A stretch of DNA of 64,000 bases, taken from Nelumbo lutea. Taxonomy: Eukaryota; Streptophyta; Magnoliopsida; Proteales; Nelumbonaceae. Where the stretch lies: the NCBI GenBank assembly GCA_022828595.1, contig JAKGHH010000008.1, forward strand, positions 21,196,378 to 21,260,377, read 5' to 3'. Positions 45,580 through 55,287 of the stretch are shown here, one piece after another. The first letter of the stretch is position 1; the number at the start of each line of letters is the position of its first letter. Below the pieces are notes generated by a model that saw only the letters and a list, made by a program, of their open reading frames with translations, had not been told where the DNA came from and did no database searches. A program made the position numbers and the translations under genes.

Positions 45580-47055
45580 TGTTGGAAACCAAGACTGCCG
45601 GCAGCCAATTTCAACCGTTGAAATTTGTTTTGCAAAATATATTTTATATGAGATATAAAAGTATATATATTATGGTTTCTAAAATGTTTGCAAAAGGGTT
45701 TTAATTCCCGGGATCCATATAAGTGGAGAGTGCAACACTGTTCCTTGTAGCCGAGGGAGACGTCCTCTCTTGTCGGGCAGTGTATGATCATTATGGGCTG
45801 AGAGGTTAAGTGTAAGACCATTGAGGATAATACCTGATGGGCTAATCTGGAGAGGTCCTCTCTTGTCGGGCAGTGTATGATCATTATGGGCTGAGAGGTT
45901 AAGTGTAAGACCATTGAGGATAATACCAGATGGGCTAATCTTGCATTTGCCCACAGTCCCTAGGTGTTACAAGGTGGCTTGGCCCAGGGACCACTTAGGG
46001 TAAGTGTTGGGCCCATAGAGCCCATTTGATGGGTTTCAGGGGGTGCACTGTCTTTAACAGTGTATTCGACCATGCCTTGTAACAAAGGCTGGGCCGAACC
46101 CATGTGGCTGATGTGTAGATCAATGCTTGGGTCCCACGCCATACAAGGAAGCCCAGCTGGGCAGCAGTTAGGAAGGTTAAGTGAGCACATAAGCTTAATG
46201 GGCCTAAAACCCATTTCGAACTGGGCTATTAATTTAGTTATTTAAAGGGGCGAATTCTGAGATGGATTAGCAGTTAGGATAGGGTCTTAATCCTATCCAC
46301 TCAGAGAGTCCAGATCTGAATGTGATTCAGATCTAGAAACCTCCTAATAAGATTAGGATAAAGCTAATCTAATCTGCAGATAAGATAAGGGTTTATCCTT
46401 ATCATTAGAAGAGAAGGCTGATCCAAATATGATTTGGATAAGCATCTCCTAATGGGATTAGGAGCTGATCTTTTCAAGTTAACAAAAGGAAGGAGGGGGC
46501 GGCAGCCTTGAGAGAGACCAAGAAACATATCAGATCCTCTTTAGTGTTGAAATCAAGAAGAGAGAATTCTGCACCCTGCGAATACTCTCTTGCCGCCTCC
46601 CTGCTCTTGCCGCCCTGTTTGCCAGTTCGATCTCCAGCTGTGGGAGAATTCAAGATTGGATCTTGACATCAGTTCTTTGAGAAAGGATTGAAAAGGGAAG
46701 CTGTGCTCACATTCCATCCTGTTGTTTCTTGTGAAGGACAGAGTTCTTGGGGAAGAACACTATTGATTCTGCTCCATCCTGCACTGCGCCATCTTTAGTG
46801 GGAGCAGGCTTTGGATCCTTACTTGGGTGTGAACACCTTCGTTGGGAGATATTACTTCTCCGTATCAGGTATCTTTCTCTCCCATTCCTTTTGGTTCAGA
46901 TCTGGTTCAGTTTAAAGGTTCAAGATTTATCCTTGAAAATATGATTTTCTAAATAGGGAATGTGATTCCCAACTGAAGGGAGAGAAAAATTTTTGAAATT
47001 TACCCCTTATTCCGCAATCTTTGGGCGTCCATGTGATGGATCTCTCAACCCTTCA
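45580..47055 (+). repeat. Solo LTR H3, diverged relative of H1/H2
   Basis: Starts TGTTGGAAACC and ends CAACCCTTCA. It is in reverse orientation to H1 and H2, with a 95-bp internal tandem duplication near 45765-45945. The flanks (CTCAC / ATATC) do not match. In element A the two flanking points are about 1.5 kb apart, so DNA was deleted when this LTR formed. Confidence 0.78.
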
Positions 47056-47402
47056 ATATCAAACTCTGCTAAGAAATCTTGCCATCGAGCTTGCTTAGGG
47101 CCCAGCTTCTTCTGTGACTGAAAATAACTAGTAGCCATGTTGTCAGTCTTGACCATGAACTTGGAGCCAAGAAGGTAGTGTCGCCACGTGCGGAGGCAGT
47201 GGATGATGGCTGTCATCTCCTTCTCTTGCACTTTGTACCTCCTCTCTGTATCATTCAATTTGTGGCTTTCAAAGGCGATGGGATGTCCTTCTTGCATCAA
47301 GACCCCACCAATGGAAAAATCAGACGCATCTGTGTGTAGCTCATACGGCTTGCTTGGATCAGGCAAGTCGAGGACAGGTTCTGCTGAGACAGCTCTCTTC
47401 AA
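47007..47402 (-). pseudogene. RNase H region (element E)
   Basis: Open for 131 codons; only the part from about 47056 is RNase H. Contains [37 protein letters not shown] and a VKTDNMATSYFQSQKK segment, where A has a stop. The end runs into solo LTR H3, so the last codons are foreign. A small indel separates it from RT (47478). Confidence 0.82.
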
Positions 47403-47477
47403 GTCATCAAAAGCTGTTTCACAACGTTCACTCCAGGTCCACGTACTATTCTTCAGTAAGTTGGTGAGGGCAGTGGC

Positions 47478-48392
47478 TCATGTTGAGAATCCATAGATGA
47501 ATCTTCGATAGTAGTTCACGAGGCCAAGGAAGGAGCGAAGTTCGTTAACCCTGGTGGGCGGTGCCCAATCTTGAAAGGCCTTGACTTTGGCTGGATCCAT
47601 GCTGATTGTGCCTGCTCGGATTATATGTCCGAGGAAGGCCACCTCTTCTGTGGCAAAAGAACATTTCTCCTTTTTAACAAATAGATTGTTGTCCCGCAAG
47701 ACCTGGAAAACAATACGGAGGTGGTCAACATGTTCCTCCAAGTTTCTACTGTAAATTACAATGTCATCAATATACACAACCACAAATTCGTCTAGGTAGG
47801 GATGAAATATTCTGTTCATCAATGTACAAAAGGTGGCTGGAGCATTGGTGAGCCCAAAGGGCATGACCCGAAATTCGAAGGACCCATATCGTGTAACACA
47901 AGCTGTTTTGTGTTCATCTCCTTCAGCTATGCACACTTGATAGTACCCAAACCTCATGTCTAGCTTAGTGAAGTACTTGGCCCTGCTGAGCTGGTCAAAG
48001 AGGTCGGCCACCAAAGGTATGGGATATTTGTTCTTGATGGTGAGCTTGTTGAGAGCTCGGTAGTCAATACAGAGCCGAAGAGATCCATCATGCTTCTTTT
48101 GAAACAGGACTGGTGCTCCAAAAGGGGCCTTAGAAGGCCGAATCAATCCAGCATCCAACAACTCATTCAACTGCTTTCGTAGCTCGGCCAGCTCAGGAGG
48201 AGACATTTTGTATGGCGGGCGTGCCGGTGGTTTGGTTCCAGGCTCCAACTCAATCTTGTGATCAACTTCTCTCCTTGGGGGAAGCTTCTTTGGCAATGTG
48301 GGAGGCATGACATCCTGAAATTCTTCTAGTGCCATAGCAATCGCTGGCGGGATATGCCCGGTTAGTGGGTCAGGTAGGTCGGATTCCACCAA
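47478..48392 (-). pseudogene. Reverse transcriptase (element E)
   Basis: 304 codons with [39 protein letters not shown] and the catalytic [14 protein letters not shown] copies the element RNA into DNA. Changes relative to A include Phe for Ser in the SGYYQV motif. The upstream stop after KDGVRK (GGA to TGA) cuts it from the protease, so it is dead as a polyprotein. Confidence 0.88.
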
Positions 48393-48413
48393 TGTGGCTA
48401 GGTAAGTGGCATG

Positions 48414-49460
48414 TCATTTCCGCACTCCATCCTTGAGTTGCAATGCTGAGAGCATCTTGGGGGTGGACGTGATCTCTGGCACAACTGGAATCATGCAAGG
48501 AGCCTGATCTTCGAATATGCACACTTTGTTGAGGAAAGGCATGGGCACCGCCTTTACTTGAGTTAAGATCCAATCTTGAAAATCATCCATGGGCACGACT
48601 GAGAGGTCTATCGTCCCTTCCCAGTCACCAAGTTGCAAGACCACCCCATGAGCTACACCTTGTATGGGTTTGGCATTAGAGTTCACAGCCTTCAGCCATC
48701 CGACTTCCTTGGTAGGTGCAAGTTCTACTCGGGATGCCTCCTCCATAGAGATAAAATTGTGGGTAGCACCTGTATCCACCATGGCTCTTGTGGGCTTGCC
48801 ATTCAAGCGAATGTCTACATACATCAGTCCCTTCGGCTTGAACTTCGATGCTCCTTGTGGGCTCATCTTCTTCTTTATTGCATTGAGTCTTCGTAGAGCC
48901 CCCATTCTTGTCTCCCCTGGTTCCTTCTCCTCCTCGCTATGCTCATCATCACTAAGCTTTGCAAGCAAGGCATTGAGCTTCCCCCGACTAGGACAATCCT
49001 TAGTCCAATGTTTTCCCTCACAGATGAAGCATGGTGTCGGAGGTGTTCTCTTCACAAATTGGCCACCCCTGTATCCAGGGTCTCCTTCGAGTCTCCTGTA
49101 GAACTTCATAGCGTTCGGTTTACTTGACCTAGAGTCTCCCTTGGGCACGTAGTAAGGTTTCCTATCACCTCCAACCTTCCCTACGCCTTGATATGAATTG
49201 GATTTGGTGCCGTCTTTGCTTGGTCGTCTGTTGTCTACCAGTTGTTCAGCAACGGCCATGGCTGTGGCGAGGTCCTTCACACCTCGTCTCTGGTGTTCAA
49301 GTTCGGCCCATTGTTGTAGGCCGTCCATGAAGTTGAAGAGCAGGTCTTTATCTGACATGTCTGTGATCTCGAGCGATAGTGCGGAAAACTCCTTCACGTA
49401 CTCATGCAATGAGCCCGTGTGTTTTAGGTTTTTGAGCTTCCGACGAGCTTGGTACTCCAC
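48414..49460 (-). pseudogene. Gag C-terminus, zinc knuckle and protease (element E)
   Basis: 348 codons: the gag matrix SDKDLLFNFMDGLQQWAELE, zinc knuckle [13 protein letters not shown] and protease [13 protein letters not shown]. Compared with A, a few codons are missing in the segment DDFQ--DWILTQ. It is bounded by TAG on the gag side (Gln codon in IKRQFYP) and TGA on the RT side. Confidence 0.87.
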
Positions 49461-49475
49461 GTTCTCTGGATAGAA

Positions 49476-50165
49476 CTAGCGCTTTATCTCGCTCTTGAAC
49501 ACAGACCAGGTATTAATGGAGCATAATCCTCGCTCCACATCGGCACATATCCTGCGCCACCATAACATAGCAACATCAATAAGATACATAACAACAGTAC
49601 ACACCTTGGCCGCCTCCTCAACAAGTTCGGCGGCAGTGAAATATTGTTCCATTTTCCATAGGAAGTTGTCAAGCTCCCAGGCATCGCGGGTCCCTACATT
49701 TGAGGTAGGCTCGTGGACTTTGATCTTTGGAGGGGCTGGAGCAGCAGGTGTGTTGGCTGTATTGGCCATCAGCCTCTTCAGAAGGGTCATTTCGCCCTTC
49801 AAGTCTTCGAGCTGGATCTGTAGGCACTTCACCAGGTCTTCTAGGGGGTTGTCAGGCTTGTTGGACTTATCACCGAACTGGTCCTCCAATCTTTCCACGA
49901 CCGAGGCCACGGTCTCAAGGTTGAGTTGAAGCTCGTCCACGCAGTCATGAGTTTCTCCAACCACTGCTTCACAGCGTATGATGCGCTTGTCCATGGTCGC
50001 AAGCTTGTCAATTGACTTGTCACGCTTGCTATGCTTTGAGCTAACGCCTTTGTCTTTCGGAGAGCTATCTCTAGGCTCGTCCTCATAATAAACCCGTGAG
50101 ATCCCTTTTTGGATTTCCTCTTGCGTGTCACGATTCTTCATCGGTCTGGTGTTGTTGCGGGGCAC
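49476..50165 (-). pseudogene. Gag N-terminal and capsid region (element E)
   Basis: 229 codons from an ATG 57 bp inside the 5' LTR, ending at TAG directly after FKSEIKR. The same TAG is present in element A at the same codon. The N-terminus has charged and coiled-coil features (SKHSKRDKSIDKLATMDKR); the capsid has MYLIDVAMLWWRR. Full gag continues in frame after the stop. Confidence 0.87.
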
Positions 50166-50207
50166 GACAGGGACTCGTTGGGCTTGACAACCGATAGTGT
50201 CAACCTC

Positions 50208-50219
50208 GCTCTGATACCA
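50208..50219 (-). other. Primer-binding site of element E
   Basis: TGGTATCAGAGC on minus, two bases inside the 5' LTR. Confidence 0.9.
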
Positions 50220-50221
50220 AC

Positions 50222-50626
50222 TGTCACGGGGCTAGTCGATGGGGCCCGTGTGGCGCTCGATTGGGGTTGAGAAAGCCTACAAAAGCAAACAACAACACAC
50301 AAAAGGAAACAGGAGTGCACACAAATTAGACAAAAGCCACTTGTATTGCATTAATCAGTGGTAAGCACAAGCACACAGTACAGTGTCGAGGGGATCTCGT
50401 GCTTAACCTTTACACGCTAATGAGCTCACTCGACTACCTACCTCCCCTCAAAGAGTACGTTAAGCTTTTGGGGGAGTGACAGAATAATACATCAAAATAC
50501 TGTACATGCATACTACTATTTACATAATTGCCATTGGCATACCCCCCTTACAAAAAGAGTACAAGGACCCAACCCAAAACACTTGGATGGCGTGTTGATG
50601 GCGCTAATGGTGGCTGAACCGTCACA
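50222..50626 (-). repeat. 5' LTR of element E
   Basis: 405 bp. Outer end ..GAACCGTCACA followed by ATAG and then element F. Confidence 0.92.
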
Positions 50627-50630
50627 ATAG

Positions 50631-51382
50631 TGTGACGGTCTGACACAGGCTTAGCTTTGCCTACGCTTGCTAGGCTTATGTTAGGGACATGCCTGTCATT
50701 TTCGCCTATAAGATTTTTGGGAGAACTGATGTCATCTTCAGGTAGACCACCAGAAGCTTAACGTACTCTTTGAGGAGGGGTGGTCGACCTTCTTGGGTGC
50801 CTAACCTTGGCACTCCTAGACCATCATCCCCTTGCGGGGCGGCCCTGGTTAACGGCTAGCATGGCTACCAGGGTTCCTCATGGGCGCACACTTGCTCATG
50901 GGGACAGTGTTGGACCGGCACTATGCTGCCGATACTCAAGGGAGGCTTGGCATGCGGGCTTGGCTCAAGCATGTCCCTTCACCACGCCAGTCTCTTGCCC
51001 AAGCTGAGTGAGCTACCCCGTTGCCCTTGGCGCACGGGTGTGTTCCGGCCCAAGCGATTGCCTATCATCATGGCACATAGGTGCCTGTCATCATCGGCAT
51101 TCAGGAGACCCATTACATCGGTGCCAAGTCACCACATCGGCGCATGGTCGCCTTGCATTATGGTTGTCCCCTTTAGCACGTAAGCGGCGCCTCCCATGGA
51201 CCGGTCTGAGCTAGGAGAGTGCCCCGACCATTGGACTTGAGGTCATGATCCAGTGCTACTGACTTTGGTGGAGCCATCCCATCGGGCAACCCCTAGCCTC
51301 TATGTGTTACAAAGGCTTGTTCTGGCCTGCCTTGGCCAAGACGCCGCACGGGTTCTTCCGCTGTAGAACTACCCCCGTGACA
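50631..51382 (+). repeat. 5' LTR of element F
   Basis: 752 bp. Contains AGAAGCTTAACGTACTCTTT at about 50751, the LTR core shared with A, C and E in the same relative orientation. Confidence 0.9.
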
Positions 51383-52548
51383 GTTGGTATTAGAGCAAGT
51401 TGGCCAATTGCATCCATAGTTGGTTTTCAGTAGATTAGCCCAGAGCCAGTTGAAGCGGTCATTTCGACAAGCAACATTTTGTGGGGTGCGGGCCCTAGGC
51501 ACTTCCACCCAGGATCGAGTAGAATTCAGATCAGGCCTGGAAAGAGGCCATTTCAGTGTTCGTGTCCCCATTCCAATGACACTAAAACAGCTTCCCTTGC
51601 GGTTGCAGACGCATTGGTTGTTGTCCTCATGCAGGGGCAGACGCGTGAGCCTTGATAGGAATGTGGGTACACTGCCCAAGCATATTGCTTATCAGGCCTA
51701 GCAAGAGGCCATTCATTGTTCGCGTTCCCATTCCAATGACCCTAAAACAACTTCCCTTGCGGGTGCAGACGCATTGGTTGTTGTCCTCATGCGGGAGCAG
51801 ACGCGTGGGCCTTGTTAGGAATGTGGTTACGCTGGCCGTTGGAGCATGGCGGCCCTACACCGGCAAAGTTTCAGGTGGACATGCTCAGTTTTCAGGTTGA
51901 TCACTTGCGGCGGCGAAAGCGCATCACAAGGCGAGTGCATGTTCGGCAACTCATGGGTAAAAGTTGCCACACTCGTACAGATTGCGGTTAAGTCTCCTTG
52001 AGGCAGCAGCAGTGGGGCCCCCTCGGAGTGAAGATGTAGCCCGAGTCGGCAAGGCGAAGCATAGTTTCGAGGGCCAGGAGAGCATAAGCCATGGCTAGGT
52101 TTGAGTAACCCGCACAGGGCGATGTGAAGTCTGCAGGCCAGCATGGTGAAAGGGTACCCAGGTCATCGCCAACATGAGGAGTAGACCTATCAGCGTGTTC
52201 GGTAGCATCACTGAAAAGCTACCAAGAAGACGGTTGAGCCTTGAGGTAAGATGATACATGGGGCGGACCTCCGCGAAGCACCACACACTTTTCTTCGAGG
52301 GCCCTTCTTTCACAGTTCAACGGCATAGCCATTGCGCGGTTTGAGTAACCTCAACATTGGAGGGGTGAAGTCCAGGCAGGCCGGCATGGTAAAATGGTTC
52401 CGTCCCCATAAATGGACACCAACATAGGCAAGACCCGGGTTGACCAGGTGAGCCCAGGAACTGGTGGAGAAGTGGATGGCGCAGGACACAAACGCGCATT
52501 CACGTGAAGACCATTGTTGAGGTCGACAATGGATTGAGTGGGGGAGCT
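51383..52548 (+). other. Internal region of element F with two internal duplications
   Basis: It begins with the primer site (51385-51396) and ends with the polypurine tract (about 52532-52546). A 161-bp block starting AGGCCTGGAAAGAGGCC at 51533 is repeated from 51694. A second diverged pair, with GGTTTGAGTAACC and GCCGGCATGGT words, lies at about 52090-52180 and 52335-52440. No ORF has recognisable motifs. Confidence 0.75.
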
Positions 52549-52792
52549 TGTGACGGTCTGACACAGGCTTAGCCTTGCCTACGCTTGGCAGACTTACGTT
52601 AGGGACATGCCCATCATTTTTGCCTGTAAGATTTTTGGGAGAACTGATGTCATCTTCAGGCAGACCACCAGAAGCTTAACGTACTCTTTGAGGAGGGGTG
52701 GTCGACCTCCTTGGGTGCCTAACCTTGGCACTCCTAGACCATCATCCCCTTGCGGGGCGGCCCTGCTTAACGACTAGCATGGCTACCAGGGG

Positions 52793-54093
52793 TGAAAGAA
52801 TGGTAGGATCCATCTAATGGACGCCATAAAGGTTGCGGAATGGGTGGGCGAATTTCAAAAATTTCCTACATTCTCCCAACTGGGAATCATATTCCCTAAA
52901 TTTAGAATACAATATTCAAGGATCCTACTTGAACCATAATCAAACCAGATCTGTACCGAAAGATAAATGGGAGGAATATACCTGATCCGGAGAAGCAGTA
53001 TCTCCCAAAGTTGGTGTTCACGCCCAAAGAATGCTCCAAGATCCGTTCCTGCTGAAGATGACACAGCTGTGGATGGAACAGAACCAGCAGGGTGCGTCCT
53101 ACACACTGGATCCTTCACAAGAATCCTCTGTAAACACTAAACACTGAATACTTTTAGTCTTTATTGCAAGACTAATGTCAAGAACAGATTTCTTAACTTT
53201 CTTTTTCTGCAAAGATCTAATCTTGCAAAAACAGATGGCGGCGGCAGGAGGAGAACTCTAAAGGCGAAAAGCCTGAACTGCCTTTTTCTTTTCTGGAGTA
53301 TGAATGAGATCCTATCTCAATTCGCAAGAGTTATCCTATATCTCTTCAAAGTGGTTCGAAATCTGATATTTCTCTTTCTTGGTTAGGGTTTCTCCTCCTT
53401 TCTTCTTGATTAAGAATCCTCCTAATTAGGAGTTATCCCAATCCAAATCAGTATTTGGATAGGGGATAATCTTAATCCTATCTGCAGATAAAGTTAGCTT
53501 ACTCCTGATCTTATCAGGAGGTTACCAGATTCAAATATAATTTGAATTTGGTCTCCAAGAGTGGATAAGGCTAAAGGCCCAATCCTTTTACTAACATTAA
53601 TCTCAGATTCACCCCAAGGATGGGTGATCATATCAGCCCACCTCGAAATGGGCTTCTGGCCCATTAAGTGTTCAGTGTCTAATTACATTCCAATCTACTG
53701 CCCAGTTGGGCTTCTTTGTATGGCGTGGGACCCAAACATTGATCTACACACCAGCCACATGGGTTCGGCCCAGCCTTTAATACAAGGCCCAGCCGAATTC
53801 ACTGAAAAACTCAATGAACCCCTTGAGTCCATCATATGGACCCTATGGACCCAACACTTACATTAAGTGGTCCCTGGGCCAAGCCATCTTATAAAAACCC
53901 AGGGACTGTGGGCAGGTGCAAGATTAGCCCATCAGGTATTATCCTCAATGGTCTTACACTTAACCTCTCAGCCCTTAATGATCAAGCACTGCCCGACAAG
54001 AGAGGACCTCTCCCTCGGCTGTAAGGAACAGTGCCACACTCTCCTCTCACATGGATCCCAGGAATTAAAACCATTTGCAAACAATTTGAAACC

Positions 54094-54145
<52 letters not shown>

Positions 54146-54772
54146 TAATTTTGCAAAACAAAATTCCAACGATTGAAATCAACTGCCGGCAGTTTGGTTT
54201 CCATCAGAGAGAGTGCATTCCCGATCATTACCCTTTGTCCGACAAAGTGGCTGATTCTGTCACTATGATCACCCACTCAGATGAATTCTCAAACTGCCCC
54301 AACATACCCAGGTTTTGATCCCCGCTAAGGATCTCACTGAATGGCATATCAAAGGCAACCCGATCCAACACCTAGTGAAATGTCATAATCGAGTCTAAGG
54401 GTCAGGTGTAACTTTCCAGTTTTGCCCATCTATCTCCAAGGTCCAAGGCAATACTGGAAATCTGGTCCGGTTCAAGGATTTAAGCAATCTCATACCACAT
54501 GTGCCTCGGGTCTTAGCCTGGTGGCTGAGACAGGCCATCCCAACACTTGGTGGCACACCAGTATCAGCCTTGGCAGGATAAATCTCCCCAGACTTATCCA
54601 ACGGCTGTGAACATTTAAAACTAACATGAGTCTCTATAAATGTCCAGTTTTAGGGTTTTACACAGAATTAAACCAAACAACATGAATCAAACATGCACTT
54701 TATTTATTTCCACTAAATAACAAAAGTACATCAAATCAGATTGAAGCTAAGGGCATACAAAACTGTCTAACA
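52793..54772 (-). repeat. Solo LTR H2, TSD CAGGG
   Basis: 1.98 kb, near-identical to H1 at 3234-5173. The intact site in F's 5' LTR reads ACCAGGGTTCC. Here CAGGG precedes (with one extra G) and follows the insert, a 5-bp TSD. No internal region remains. Confidence 0.88.
54095..54146. repeat. Compound CA/TA microsatellite in H2
   Basis: About 13 CA units followed by about 12 TA units. H1 has only TA at this place. Confidence 0.9.
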
Positions 54773-55287
54773 CAGGGTTCCTCATGGGCGCACACTTGCT
54801 CATGGGGACAGTGTTGGGCCGGCACTGCGCTGCCGATACTCAAGGGAGGCTTGGCATGCGGGCTTGGCTCAAGCACGTCCCTTCACCACGCTAGTCCCTT
54901 GCCCAAGCTGAGTGAGCTACCCCGTTGCCCTTGGCGCATGGGTGTGTTCTGGCCCAAGCGATTGCCTATCATCATGGCACACAGGTGCCTGTCATCATTG
55001 GCATTCAGGAGACCCATTACATCGGTGCCAAGTCACCACATCGGCACATGGTCGCCTTGCATTATGGTTGTCCCCCTTTAGCACGTAAGCGGCACCTCCC
55101 ATGGACTAGTCTGAGCCAGGAGAGTGCCCTGACCATTGGATTTGAGGTCATGATCCAGTGCTACTGACTTTGGTGGAGCCATCCCATCGGGCAACTCCTA
55201 GCCTCTATGCGTTACAAATGCTTGTTCTGGCCTGCCTTGGCCAGGATGCCGCACGGGTTCTTCCGCTGTAGAACTACCCCCGTGACA

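Larger units (their letters stand above)
45103..50626 (-). mobile_element. Element E: chromovirus, same family as A, integrase lost, TSD ATAG
   Basis: LTRs of 406 and 405 bp (about 3.5% different by eye). ATAG flanks both sides (45099-45102, 50627-50630). Gag, protease, RT and RNase H are recognisable. Integrase and most of the chromodomain are absent, their place taken by the solo LTR H3 (45580-47055). It is closely related to A throughout and shares one nonsense codon with it. Confidence 0.9.
50631..55287 (+). mobile_element. Element F: non-coding LTR element (LARD/TRIM-like), TSD ATAG
   Basis: LTRs of about 752 bp around a 1166-bp internal region with no coding capacity. It has primer site TGGTATTAGAGC, polypurine tract ATTGAGTGGGGGAGCT, and ends TGTGACGG...CCGTGACA. 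ATAG at 50627-50630 and 55288-55291. The 3' LTR is interrupted by solo LTR H2. Shared ends and priming sites tie it to A, C and E. Without H2 the unit is about 2.7 kb. Confidence 0.88.
52549..55287 (+). repeat. 3' LTR of element F, split by solo LTR H2
   Basis: Left part 52549-52792 and right part from 54773. Removing H2 and one CAGGG copy restores a full LTR matching 50631-51382. Confidence 0.9.
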
